This document shows positions 22,064 through 30,621 of a DNA stretch of 41,219 nt, piece by piece. The stretch covers positions 1 through 41,219 of the forward strand of contig CALGYB010000169.1 of the NCBI GenBank assembly GCA_937935075.1, given 5' to 3'. A program made the position numbers and the translations under genes. The stretch's first letter is position 1. Each line of letters starts with the position of its first letter. Below the pieces are notes generated by a model. The model was not told the origin of the DNA. It saw nothing but the letters and a program-made list of their open reading frames with translations, and made no database searches. This stretch comes from an uncultured Roseiflexus sp. GTDB taxonomy: Bacteria > Chloroflexota > Chloroflexia > Chloroflexales > Roseiflexaceae.

Positions 22064-24469
22064 ATGAATGACGAGACACCCCTCAGCGTGTTACTGGTTG
22101 CCCGGAGTGATGAAGTTGCAGGCAGGCTCCGCGCAGCATTCGGCGATCTGGCGATTACTCTCGATCACGTTTCCCCTGATCAGGTGCTGTACACATTGTC
22201 GGTCACTCATGTGGACGTGGTGCTGCTTGATGTCAGCCCATTCCCTGATGTTCCGCTGGAATTGATCGCCTCGATTGTGACGGTTGCGCCGCATGTGCCC
22301 ATCCTGGCGCTGGTGGTGAACGATGCCGACCCACGCGCACTGGCGGCGCTGGCGGCGGGCGCACACGATTTCGTCAGTTCCGAAGCGGCGGCAAGCGCGA
22401 TCGTGGCCCGGTTGCGCAGCGCTGCGGCGCATCGTCTGGCTGAGAAGAATGGCCAACCGGCTGCACTAAAGGATCTCATCCTGCGCAGCAACGATGCGGT
22501 GCTCCTGATTGGTCGTGACGGGCGGGTCAATCAGGCGAACGCTGCCGCAGCCGCATTGTTTGGCGTGCTGACCGAGCGACTGATCGGTGAACCGTTTGGC
22601 ACGCCTATCGTCTCGAACCTGGCGACGACGATTGACATTCCGCGACGCAATAGCGAGCCGATCACGGCAGAGTTGTTCTCGCTTCGCGTGCTCAGCGATC
22701 AGTCCGATACCGCATACCTGGCGATTCTGCGCAGCATCTCGCGCCATCACCGCCTCGATGTCGATCTCCGCCTGATGATGGCCGCCATTGCCAGCACCAG
22801 CGATGGTGTTGTGATTGCCGATCTCGATGGCGTTCCGCATTACCAGAACCCGGCGTTCCAAAAAATGACCGGTTTGACGCTCGATGATCTCCGGGTGGCC
22901 GGCGGTTTGTTGCGTCTGTATCGCGATGTCGGCACGGCGCGCGCGGCGCTGGCCGCAGTGCGCAGCGGGCAGTCCTATCGCGGCGAAATGCGCCTGATCG
23001 ACCGTCAGGGTCACGCAATCAGCGTGTTGTTGCATATCGACCCTGTGCTGGATGCGTCGGATCAGGTCATCGCGTTGGTTGCGGTGCATACTGATGTGAC
23101 GCAACGCAAATTGACCGAGGATCGCCTGGCGTACCTGTCATCGCACGATCCGCTCACCGGTCTGGCAAATCGAACATTAATGCTCGACCGGTTGCAACTC
23201 GCGCTGGAACGGCGCAACCGGCGCGGGTCGGCGCCGTGCGGTGTGCTGTTGCTCGATCTGGATCGTTTCAAACAGATCAATGACAGCCTTGGGCATACGG
23301 TCGGTGATGAGGTATTGGTGGCAGTCGCCGGTCGTTTGAAGCATATCACCCGTCCTGGTGACACGGTGGCGCGTCTCGGCGGCGATGAGTTTGCTATCGT
23401 TGTCGATTCGGTCGGTTCACTGGAGGATATCTGGCGGATTGCGTTGCGCATCCAGCAGTCGCTCAGTCATCCCATCACCGTGCAGGAGCATTCATTGACG
23501 GTCGGCGTCAGCCTTGGCATCGCGGTGGACGATGGGCGCACGACGGATGCGGCGGCGCTGTTGCGCGATGCCGATACGGCGCTCCATCAGGCGAAGGTGC
23601 GCGGACGATCGCGGATTGTGCTGTTCGAGGAGGCGATGCATACGGCAGCGGCAACGCAACTGCAACTCGAAATCGAGTTGCGTCAGGCATTGCAGCGTCA
23701 GATGTTAGTGATGCACTATCAGCCAATCGTCGATCTCTCCAGCGGCGCAATCCACGGCTTTGAGGCCTTGATGCGCTGGCATCGTCCGCTCAACGGCTTA
23801 ATGCTCCCTGATAGTTTTTTGCCGGTGGCTGAGGAAGCGGGCTTGATCCCGTCACTGGGCGCCTGGAGCATCGGCGAAGTCTGCCGTCAGGCGCGGCGCT
23901 GGCGCGATCAGTTTGGCGCCGCTGCCGACCTTCCTGTCAGCATCAATATTCATAGCCGGCAGCTCGAACAGGCGGATCTGCCGCGCCTGGTGAAACAGGC
24001 GCTCTATGAGTTCAATCTGCCCGGTTCCGCGTTGACCGTCGAAATTACCGAAAAAGTGGCGCTGACAGACCTTGATCTGGTCGTGTCGCAGTTGCGACAA
24101 CTCAAGGCATTGGGTGTGCAGGTGGTGCTGGACGATTTTGGCACGGGGTACTCATCACTCACGTATCTTGCGCGTCTGCCGGTCGATGGTGTGAAGATCG
24201 ACCGGACGTTCATCCAGTCGCTGATGCACGATCCGCTGTCTACCACGATTGTGCGCGCGATTATTACACTTGCCAGGGAGTTGGGGTTGCATGTGGTGGC
24301 GGAAGGCGTCGAGACGGAAGAGCAACGCATGGTGCTGTTGCGCCTTGGCTGCACCTGCGCTCAGGGGTGGCTGTTTGGGCGAGCGGTTGATGCGGATTCG
24401 GCGGCGAGCTTGATTGAGCAGCGCGTGGGATTGAGCACCGAGAACCCAGAACCAAGAACTGCGGCTTAG
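22064..24469 (+). CDS. GGDEF-EAL protein with receiver-like and PAS domains
   Basis: 801 residues. Residues 1-125 resemble a receiver domain. It keeps an Asp in VVLLDVSP, but the N-terminal acidic pair reads ARSD and the conserved Lys is absent (FVSSE), so phosphorylation is doubtful. PAS-like regions lie about 135-235 and 245-350. GGDEF has LGGDEFA (about 438), HDPLTGLANR and LDRFKQINDSLGH, suited to c-di-GMP synthesis. EAL has FEALMRW (about 566), SINIHSRQL, TVEITEK, DDFGTGYSSL, VKID, EGVET and AQGWLFG, all catalytic residues present. So both c-di-GMP synthesis and hydrolysis look possible. No membrane segment. It is transcribed alone. Confidence 0.95.
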   Translation: MNDETPLSVLLVARSDEVAGRLRAAFGDLAITLDHVSPDQVLYTLSVTHVDVVLLDVSPFPDVPLELIASIVTVAPHVPILALVVNDADPRALAALAAGAHDFVSSEAAASAIVARLRSAAAHRLAEKNGQPAALKDLILRSNDAVLLIGRDGRVNQANAAAAALFGVLTERLIGEPFGTPIVSNLATTIDIPRRNSEPITAELFSLRVLSDQSDTAYLAILRSISRHHRLDVDLRLMMAAIASTSDGVVIADLDGVPHYQNPAFQKMTGLTLDDLRVAGGLLRLYRDVGTARAALAAVRSGQSYRGEMRLIDRQGHAISVLLHIDPVLDASDQVIALVAVHTDVTQRKLTEDRLAYLSSHDPLTGLANRTLMLDRLQLALERRNRRGSAPCGVLLLDLDRFKQINDSLGHTVGDEVLVAVAGRLKHITRPGDTVARLGGDEFAIVVDSVGSLEDIWRIALRIQQSLSHPITVQEHSLTVGVSLGIAVDDGRTTDAAALLRDADTALHQAKVRGRSRIVLFEEAMHTAAATQLQLEIELRQALQRQMLVMHYQPIVDLSSGAIHGFEALMRWHRPLNGLMLPDSFLPVAEEAGLIPSLGAWSIGEVCRQARRWRDQFGAAADLPVSINIHSRQLEQADLPRLVKQALYEFNLPGSALTVEITEKVALTDLDLVVSQLRQLKALGVQVVLDDFGTGYSSLTYLARLPVDGVKIDRTFIQSLMHDPLSTTIVRAIITLARELGLHVVAEGVETEEQRMVLLRLGCTCAQGWLFGRAVDADSAASLIEQRVGLSTENPEPRTAA

Positions 24470-24515
24470 GAGTTCTGCCAGAGCCTGCGGCACTATGGCA
24501 CTTTCGATGAGGGTG

Positions 24516-24549
24516 GTGCGGTGGGCGGTATTGCCGCCGCACCGCACCG
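24516..24549. terminator. Strong hairpin between convergent genes
   Basis: GGTGCGGTG (24516-24524) pairs with CACCGCACC (24541-24549), and GGCGG pairs with CCGCC inside. No T-run follows on either strand. It lies between the GGDEF-EAL stop and the YugP-like stop and may serve both as a weak terminator. Confidence 0.45.
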
Positions 24550-24655
24550 CAAAAGAAGATAAGGACGGCTCTGCTGAAGGCAAAAAGTCGTTACGCGGCT
24601 TGTCCGTGAGCAACCGCGCAACTCCTGTTCGTGAGCCTCAGGTCGGCAAGGTCTG

Positions 24656-25351
24656 CTACCGTCGCCGCATCAGGAGCGACACATAGTACAACATCTGGAG
24701 AATTGCAGTCGCTGCGGCGGCGACGTAGGTCAGCGCTGCGGCATCGAGCACAGCCTTAACCCCCTCGGCTTCCTGGCGCGTCACCAGACCGTACCGTTCG
24801 AGCATAGCGCGGGCGCGCGCGCTGGCGTCGAACTCGACCGGTAGCGTCACCAGGCTGAAAATGGCGCCGCCGCTCATCAGAAGGACGCCGATCCAGGCAA
24901 GCGCCAGCCCTGCCCGTGAAAAGGCGCCGAGCACCAGCCCGACCATCAACAGAATACCGCCGAGTTGTGAACCAACGTTGACAATGCCGACGATCCCCGA
25001 TCGTAGCCGCAGCCAGGCGTATCCCTGTCGATCCTGCAAGGCATGCCCCAACTCATGAGCCACGACCGCCATGGCTGCCACCGATGGATGGGCAATCGAA
25101 CCGGCGGAGAGGCGCATTGCTTTCGCCCGTGGGTCATAGTGATCGGTCAGCTCACCGCCGATCTGCTCGACACGCACATAATCGAGACCTTCGTTGCGCA
25201 TCAGAACGCGCGCCACGTCAAGACCGGTCATATTGCGTGCATTCCGCACCTGGGCGTACTTCTTGTAGGTGGATTGCACCTTCCACTGCGCCCATAGCGT
25301 GATGCCTGCGCCAAGCAGCATCACAATCAGATAGAGAGGGCTAAAGAACAT
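24656..25351 (-). CDS. YugP-type membrane zinc metallopeptidase
   Basis: 231 residues. The N-terminal membrane helix (about 5-22) is followed by the zinc motif VVAHELGHALQD (HExxH, with a Gly between), then a hydrophobic region with two to three further helices (about 130-160 and 205-225). It matches the neutral zinc metallopeptidase family PF04298, whose substrates are unknown. SD AAGGA precedes ATG 25351. It follows the ABC permease by 49 bases on the same strand and may be co-transcribed. Confidence 0.88.
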   Translation of the reverse strand: MFFSPLYLIVMLLGAGITLWAQWKVQSTYKKYAQVRNARNMTGLDVARVLMRNEGLDYVRVEQIGGELTDHYDPRAKAMRLSAGSIAHPSVAAMAVVAHELGHALQDRQGYAWLRLRSGIVGIVNVGSQLGGILLMVGLVLGAFSRAGLALAWIGVLLMSGGAIFSLVTLPVEFDASARARAMLERYGLVTRQEAEGVKAVLDAAALTYVAAAATAILQMLYYVSLLMRRR

Positions 25352-25400
25352 AGTCGTTTCCTTCTGAACGCCTCGTGTCCTGACGGTGCGCCTCCATGCC

Positions 25401-26972
25401 CTATGCGCGACGGAACTGGCGCTGTGTCAGGAAGGTTACTAACACAAATGTGATAATCGCTGTGATCCCCAGGTCGATCCAGACCTCCGCATCGGGTATG
25501 ACGCCGCGCAGCATCAGGTCGTGAAACCCTGCAACTCCATGACTCATCGGGATGAGTGCAATGATCGGCTCGATCCAGGCTGCGAAACTGTCACGGCTGA
25601 TAAAAAAGCCGCTAAAGAAGATCGAGAGCAAGAGACTGATCATTGCAAATTGAATGGCCTGACTGTCCGATCCTGCAACAGTCGAGATGAGAAATCCCAC
25701 TCCCAGCGATGCAATCGTCAGCAGCAGCAACAACAACGCAAAGAGAAGCCAGCTACTCTGAAGCGGCACGCCAAACAGACGCATCGCCGCTGTGAGCGCC
25801 GCCGATGCAACCGCGATAATCATCGTGTAGCCGAGATACTTGCCGATGAGCAGTTGCACCATATTGGCGGGCGACACCCGGAACAATTCGAATGCGCCCA
25901 TCATGCGTTCACGCACCAGCGCCAGCGCGCCGAGCGACACTGCCGTATGCTGCACCAACAATGCCAGAACGCCTGGTGCATAGTATACCACTGCCGGATA
26001 AGCGCCGCTTGCCTGCCCGATTGATTCGGTGCGGATGTTCTGGTAGCGTTGCTGTACCGGCGAGACGATCGTTTCCGGCGCGATGTTGACAAAAATGGCG
26101 ATCTGCTGATCGAGGAGCATCAGCAGTTCCTTCGAGTCGCGCAGTTCTTCCAACCCGCGCTCGAGGTCGCCGGAAGCCAGGATAGCGTCCACCGCATCGA
26201 GAGATTGGATGGCGTCATCGGCGCGCGCCCGCAAGTTTTCGACATCATCGCCGCGACCGGCGAACAGATTGTCCGGTGGAATGGCGTCGCGGAACTGCAC
26301 GATCAGCGCGCGCAGGGTGCGCAGTTCCTGGCGAATGGCTTCCTGCTCGGCGCGGCTCACCTCGCGTTCGAGTTCGGTCAGACGATTGGCGCCGGCCGTG
26401 ATCCGCACGCCAACCGTGCGCGCCTGCTGCTGTGCCAGACGAGTTTGTTCCGTCAGCAACGCCTTGTTGATCTCATTGACCTGAGCATACGCCAGGTACT
26501 GGATCCATCCTTCGACCAGCGGGTTGATCGCGTTCGAGTAGATCAGAATCGTCGCATTTTCGCCGCGTTGCAGTTTGCCGAACACATCGTCCGGCACGAT
26601 CTGAACGACGTCGAGATCGCCGTCTGCCAGCGCCGCGCGCGCTTCGGCAGGGGTGTAGGCGCGGTTAACCAACCTGAAGTTGAGACCCACCAGACTCGTG
26701 ATCTGTGTGCGCATCTCAGCCGGCAGATCGTCGGGCAGAATGAGCGCGGTGCGCAGCACCGGGTTGCTGTTCACAAACCCGGCGCCGAAAAGCACGAGTA
26801 CCAGGAGCGGACCGGCGACCAGACTGATCAGGAGCAGCGGTTGGCGACGGATCTCGCGCACTTCTTTGAGGAAGTAGGCGCGGATGCGGATCAGCCAGCG
26901 CACCGCTTCATCGGCGGGATGCGGGGTGATCAGGGTGCGCTGTGTGGGACGTGTTGGCACTGTGCTGGCCAT
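25401..26972 (-). CDS. ABC-2-type permease
   Basis: 523 residues. One N-terminal membrane helix (about 43-65), a large extracytoplasmic region with a coiled-coil stretch (about 175-300, LTELEREVSRAEQEAI and so on), and a block of five hydrophobic segments near the C-terminus (about 340-520). This is the fold of YhgE/DrrB-type export permeases. It should pair with the adjacent ATPase to export a drug, lipid or polymer; the cargo is unknown. Its ATG 26972 (GGGAGAGAG upstream) lies 65 bases inside the ATPase gene. Confidence 0.88.
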   Translation of the reverse strand: MASTVPTRPTQRTLITPHPADEAVRWLIRIRAYFLKEVREIRRQPLLLISLVAGPLLVLVLFGAGFVNSNPVLRTALILPDDLPAEMRTQITSLVGLNFRLVNRAYTPAEARAALADGDLDVVQIVPDDVFGKLQRGENATILIYSNAINPLVEGWIQYLAYAQVNEINKALLTEQTRLAQQQARTVGVRITAGANRLTELEREVSRAEQEAIRQELRTLRALIVQFRDAIPPDNLFAGRGDDVENLRARADDAIQSLDAVDAILASGDLERGLEELRDSKELLMLLDQQIAIFVNIAPETIVSPVQQRYQNIRTESIGQASGAYPAVVYYAPGVLALLVQHTAVSLGALALVRERMMGAFELFRVSPANMVQLLIGKYLGYTMIIAVASAALTAAMRLFGVPLQSSWLLFALLLLLLTIASLGVGFLISTVAGSDSQAIQFAMISLLLSIFFSGFFISRDSFAAWIEPIIALIPMSHGVAGFHDLMLRGVIPDAEVWIDLGITAIITFVLVTFLTQRQFRRA

Positions 26973-27984
26973 AGGACTCTCTCCCCATCATCGCATCGGC
27001 GGTTTGATCGATCGGCTGGTCTTCCCACTGCCGGATGATACGGATGAAGACATCATCGAAGGTGAGCGCCAGTTCTTCGGCGCTCTCAACAACGATGTTC
27101 GGACCATTCGGGTCTTCCAGGACGTTGAGCACTTCTGGAATCCAGTCCCCGGCATCATCGACGGTGACGTACAGTTCACGGTCCGATTCGGGGACGTAGC
27201 GCACCTCTTTGACGTGCGGGCAGCGGCGCAGCGCGCCGACCGCTTTCGCCAGATTCGCCGGGTTCGCCAGCGTCAGGTGGATAATCTCGCCACCGAGGGC
27301 GCGACGCTTCAGGTTCTGCGGCGTATCCATCGCCAGCAGGCGCCCCTGCCGCATCACGGCGACATAGTCGCAGTACATTGCTTCACTCACGATCTGAGTC
27401 GTGATCAGCAGGGTGCGTCCCTGGTCGCGCAGGGTGCGAAAGTAGTCCCAGAATCGTCCGCGCAGCACCGGATCGATGCCCGCCGTCGGCTCATCGGCGA
27501 AGATCAGATCCGGGTCGTGCATCAGTGCGCCAACCAGCATGAGACGGCGCTGCATGCCGCCGGAGAGTTGCCGCCCCAGCCGATTGCGCGCACTGGCGAG
27601 ATCGACGAATTCGAGCAGTTCGTCGAGGCGCCGGCGGATCTGATGGCGACGCATGCCATAGAGTGATGCCAGAAACTCGGCGTTTTCCGCAACGCTCAGG
27701 TTCGGGTAAAGCACGAACTGCTGCGGAATATACCCGATGCGCGCCTGCTGTTCGGCGCGAAATGTCGCCGGATTGGCGCCAAGCACGCGGATGGTTCCTT
27801 TGTGAGGGCGGTAGAGACCGAGCGCCAGGCGCACGGTGGTGGTTTTACCGCACCCGCTCGGTCCGATCAGCCCGAGGATCGTTCCTTCGGACACAGTATA
27901 GGTTTGATCAAAGACGCCGGCGTTTTCGCCGAATATCAGGCTGACGTTGTGCGACTCAATGGCGTTGGCGCGCGTCGATGTCAT
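26908..27984 (-). CDS. ABC transporter ATPase
   Basis: 358 residues. Walker A GPSGCGKTT, Q-loop IPQQF, signature LSGGMQRR, Walker B LIFADEPTAGIDP, and a His/Gln-switch position (LITTQIVSE, Gln where His is common). The C-terminal 120 residues form the extension typical of DrrA-type exporters, ending in a Ser/His-rich tail. SD AGGAG lies seven bases before ATG 27984. It overlaps the permease gene by 65 bases, more than the usual 1-4, so the tail might be partly optional. Confidence 0.93.
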   Translation of the reverse strand: MTSTRANAIESHNVSLIFGENAGVFDQTYTVSEGTILGLIGPSGCGKTTTVRLALGLYRPHKGTIRVLGANPATFRAEQQARIGYIPQQFVLYPNLSVAENAEFLASLYGMRRHQIRRRLDELLEFVDLASARNRLGRQLSGGMQRRLMLVGALMHDPDLIFADEPTAGIDPVLRGRFWDYFRTLRDQGRTLLITTQIVSEAMYCDYVAVMRQGRLLAMDTPQNLKRRALGGEIIHLTLANPANLAKAVGALRRCPHVKEVRYVPESDRELYVTVDDAGDWIPEVLNVLEDPNGPNIVVESAEELALTFDDVFIRIIRQWEDQPIDQTADAMMGRESYGQHSANTSHTAHPDHPASRR

Positions 27985-28060
27985 GGGTGCGCTCCTGCGC
28001 GAAGAACTGATACGAATACGCGGTCATTTGGACAATATTGAGTCCACTGCACAAAGGCTT

Positions 28061-28141
28061 AACCACAAAGGACACGAAGCGCACGAAGGCGAATAAACAT
28101 GAAGCGCATTTCCTTTGTGTCCATTTGTGACCTTCGTGGTT
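28061..28141. repeat. AACCACAAAGG/CCTTCGTGGTT inverted repeat
   Basis: AACCACAAAGGACACGAAG (28061-28079) faces CCTTCGTGGTT (28131-28141), matching at ten of eleven positions. Internal CACGAAG and CTTTGTG blocks repeat. Partial copies lie at 2650-2690 and 30416-30448. Repeats of this kind are scattered in Roseiflexus-type genomes (recollection, unchecked). Confidence 0.6.
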
Positions 28142-28194
28142 ACCGCTTTTTGCAGTGAAGTCAATAATGGTTTTTGAAAAAATAATCTGACATC

Positions 28195-28257
28195 GCCCGG
28201 TGCAGCCCGCGCAGGCGGGCTTTGCAGCCGTAGCCTGCGGCTTCAGCCGCCGGGCGG
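28195..28257. repeat. GCCCGCGCAGGCGGGC / GCCTGCGGCTTCAGCCGCCGGGC repeat
   Basis: GCCCGCGCAGGCGGGC (28205-28220) is a palindrome, followed by GCCTGCGGCTTCAGCCGCC and GGGC, which pairs with the opening GCCCGG. It looks like a dispersed structured repeat. Confidence 0.55.
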
Positions 28258-28364
28258 ACTTTGGCGCCTCTTTCTTCCATTGTACAGGATGAGCGGAAGC
28301 GTGAGGCACGCTGTTGTCCGGCGATATCGCTTCAATGCAAAGCAATGTATCGGGGACATTGCGG

Positions 28365-28370
28365 TATAAT
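28365..28370 (+). promoter_or_regulatory. -10 box of purF
   Basis: TATAAT with no good -35 seventeen bases upstream. Transcription would start near 28377, giving a leader of about 110 bases. Confidence 0.45.
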
Positions 28371-28398
28371 ACCCATGTGCAGATCGTGGCAGTACATA

Positions 28399-28458
28399 GC
28401 CCCGGTAAAGAAACTTACCTGCGTCTGCGCCCTTATGGCTCGACTACGCTGCCGGGGC
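28399..28458 (+). promoter_or_regulatory. Structured purF leader
   Basis: GCCCCGG (28399-28405) can pair with CCGGGGC (28452-28458) to close a 60-base domain. A competing hairpin GGTAA/TTACC (28404-28408/28415-28419) shares part of the left arm. AGGGAG at 28474-28479 is the purF ribosome-binding site. It does not match a purine riboswitch that I know. Confidence 0.4.
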
Positions 28459-28486
28459 AGCCTTTCCTTCATCAGGGAGCAATTAC

Positions 28487-29887
28487 ATGGCAGGGGGCGA
28501 CAAGCCAGGGCATGAGTGCGGCATTTTTGGCATCTACGCGCCGCACGAGGACGTGGCGCGCTTGACGTTTTTCGGTCTCTATGCATTGCAACATCGCGGA
28601 CAGGAAAGCGCAGGCATTGCAGTCTCCGATGGGCGGCGCATTCATCTCCATAAAGAGATGGGGTTGGTTGCTCAGGTGTTTAATGAGGAAAAATTGCGCC
28701 CGCTCAAGGGTTACATTGCTATCGGTCATACGCGCTACTCCACCACCGGCTCCTCGAAACTGCAAAACGCGCAGCCTTTTATGGTCGAAAGCGTCCTTGG
28801 TCCGCTGGCGATCAGTCATAATGGCAATCTGACGAACGCGCCGCAACTGCGGCGCGAGTTGTTGATGCGCGGCGTCGGATTAATGTCGTCGAGCGATAGT
28901 GAAGTGATCACGCAGATGCTGGCGGGCGGCGAAGGACGCACCTGGGAGGAAAAACTGCGCGTCTTCATGATCCGCGCCGAAGGTGCGTATTGCCTGACGG
29001 TGCTGACGCGCGATACGCTCTACGCTCTCCGCGATCCATGGGGGTTGCACCCGCTCTGCTACGGGCATCTCGGTAATGGTGGCTGGGTGGTGGCGTCGGA
29101 GAGTTGTGCGCTGGCGACGATCGGCGCAACGCTGGAGCGTGAACTGGCGCCGGGCGAGATCATGGCGTTCGATGAGCGCGGGCCACGCACTATTGCACAC
29201 TCTCCCGCGCCGCAGCGCGCAATGTGCCTCTTCGAGTATATCTACTTCGCCCGGCCCGACAGCATCGTGGACGGGCAGACCCTCCACGCGGCGCGAGTGG
29301 CCGCCGGACGCGAACTGGCGCGCGAGGCGCCAGCAGACGCCGACATTGTTATTCCGGTGCCGGATAGCGCCGTGCCTGCCGCCATCGGCTATGCGCAGCA
29401 GTCGGGTATTCCCTATCAGGAAGGGCTGATCAAAAACCGGTATATCGGGCGCACCTTCATTCAACCCGACGACCGCCTGCGCAAACTGGGCGTGCAGTTG
29501 AAGTTCAACCCGCTCAGCGATAGTCTGGCAGGCAAGCGCGTCGTGCTGGTGGACGACAGCATCGTGCGCGGGAATACGTCGGGTCCGATCGTGCGGCTGT
29601 TGCGTGATGCCGGGGCTGTCGAGGTGCATATGCGCGTCTCGTCGCCGCCAATCAAACACCCCTGCTTCCTCGGCGTCGATATGGCCACTTACCCGGAGCT
29701 GATTGCGCACCGCTTGACGCTGCCGGAAATCCGCGATCACCTGGGAGTCGATAGCCTGGCATACCTCAGCCTGGAAGGTCTCATTCGCGCAACCGGCAGT
29801 GCGAGCAAGGGGTTCTGCAACGGCTGTTTCACCGGCAGGTATCCGGTGGATGTGCAGCTGCTGGAAAAGGAGGCGTTCGAGGGGTGA
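28487..29887 (+). CDS. purF: Amidophosphoribosyltransferase
   Basis: 466 residues. It performs the first step of purine synthesis, adding an amino group from glutamine to PRPP. The N-terminal glutamine amidotransferase domain starts after a 10-residue leader, MAGGDKPGHE, with the nucleophile Cys in CGIFGIYAP (exposed by processing); GHTRYSTTGSS and ISHNGNLTN follow. The C-terminal phosphoribosyltransferase has the PRPP site VVLVDDSIVRGNTSGPIV and a pair of Cys near the end (GFCNGCFTGRYP) that, in the Bacillus-type enzyme, hold an iron-sulfur cluster. Length is typical. AGGGAG precedes ATG 28487. It is transcribed alone. Confidence 0.96.
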   Translation: MAGGDKPGHECGIFGIYAPHEDVARLTFFGLYALQHRGQESAGIAVSDGRRIHLHKEMGLVAQVFNEEKLRPLKGYIAIGHTRYSTTGSSKLQNAQPFMVESVLGPLAISHNGNLTNAPQLRRELLMRGVGLMSSSDSEVITQMLAGGEGRTWEEKLRVFMIRAEGAYCLTVLTRDTLYALRDPWGLHPLCYGHLGNGGWVVASESCALATIGATLERELAPGEIMAFDERGPRTIAHSPAPQRAMCLFEYIYFARPDSIVDGQTLHAARVAAGRELAREAPADADIVIPVPDSAVPAAIGYAQQSGIPYQEGLIKNRYIGRTFIQPDDRLRKLGVQLKFNPLSDSLAGKRVVLVDDSIVRGNTSGPIVRLLRDAGAVEVHMRVSSPPIKHPCFLGVDMATYPELIAHRLTLPEIRDHLGVDSLAYLSLEGLIRATGSASKGFCNGCFTGRYPVDVQLLEKEAFEG

Positions 29888-29987
29888 GGAAGACGGCAAC
29901 GTAGCCCAACGGCTGGCGGCTCACCTGCTGCGCTGCCCAGGACTAATACGAACGTGCGGTTATTCGTACCATACTGCCGGGACGCTG

Positions 29988-30080
29988 CGGGCGAAAGCCC
30001 TCGCTGAGGACGCAGTTCGACCATGCTCACTGCACGCGGTTCGACCGTGCTCACCGCACGTGAAAGCCCCGCTGGGGCTG
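29988..30080 (+). repeat. Copy of the GGGCGAAAGCCCTCGCTGAGG repeat family
   Basis: Contains GGGCGAAAGCCCTCGCTGAG, then GACGCAGTTCGACCATGCTC duplicated in altered form (CACGCGGTTCGACCGTGCTC), and GTGAAAGCCCCGCTGGGG. The longest copy in the window. Confidence 0.65.
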
Positions 30081-30251
30081 CTGCTGCCGGGGCGCAGTCT
30101 GCGTCCACGACACGCCTGCCGGTGTGCGTTGACCGTTGCGCCTTGCCCAACGAACACGCGAACATTTCATCCCCGACGTTGCGCGCCTGGTTCCATCTTG
30201 TGACCGGTGACGCTGCCAACCACGATGCCTGTTTTTCCCTCATCTCCCAAT

Positions 30252-30305
30252 CCCCTTCTCCCACAAGCAGTGCGCTGAGCGATGCGCCAAAGCAGGGAGA
30301 AGGGG
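30252..30305. repeat. CCCCTTCTCCC inverted repeat
   Basis: CCCCTTCTCCC (30252-30262) and GGGAGAAGGGG (30295-30305) are perfect complements 32 bases apart. Confidence 0.6.
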
Positions 30306-30333
30306 GCGTTGGAGCGAGGCGGCGCTGCAATCC

Positions 30334-30364
30334 CGTATGGGCGGGTCTCAGACCCGCCCATACG
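30334..30364. repeat. Perfect 14-bp hairpin
   Basis: CGTATGGGCGGGTC (30334-30347), loop TCA, GACCCGCCCATACG (30351-30364). A very stable palindrome, possibly a mobile repeat such as a REP/PALE unit; no coding role. Confidence 0.75.
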
Positions 30365-30621
30365 AGGTCTGGCTCTATGCGGTTGCCGTCCTCCTGCTCA
30401 GGTGCGTTCCAAAACCTTCGCGTCTTCGTGCCTTTGTGTGAGTTGCTTCGAACAGTATCGAGTGTGAAGGCCATCGGGAAACCGCTCACATATGGAGTCG
30501 TGCGCTCGTGCACCGCACACTGTAGCGCGCGTTTTTTGTCGGATCGTTTGTCTCGCCCCGCAGAATGCGTTAGAATATCCGTGTTACTCGCTGAAGCGCC
30601 AGATGGCGAAGTGAGCGTTCT

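Larger units (their letters stand above)
27985..28486. other. Divergent intergenic region with repeats and purF leader
   Basis: About 500 bases with no gene. It holds a repeat at 28061-28141, a second repeat at 28195-28257, the purF -10 box at 28365-28370 and a structured leader at 28399-28458. On the minus strand a weak TTGTCC/TATCAG pair near 28010-28030 might drive the ABC genes. Confidence 0.55.
29888..30621. other. 730-base intergenic repeat region
   Basis: No gene recognised. It contains a GGGCGAAAGCCCTCG repeat copy (29988-30080), two inverted repeats (30252-30305 and 30334-30364) and a partial CTTCGTGCCTTTGTG block (30416-30448). Short open frames are arginine-rich and look spurious. 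The polA start lies at its right end. Confidence 0.6.
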
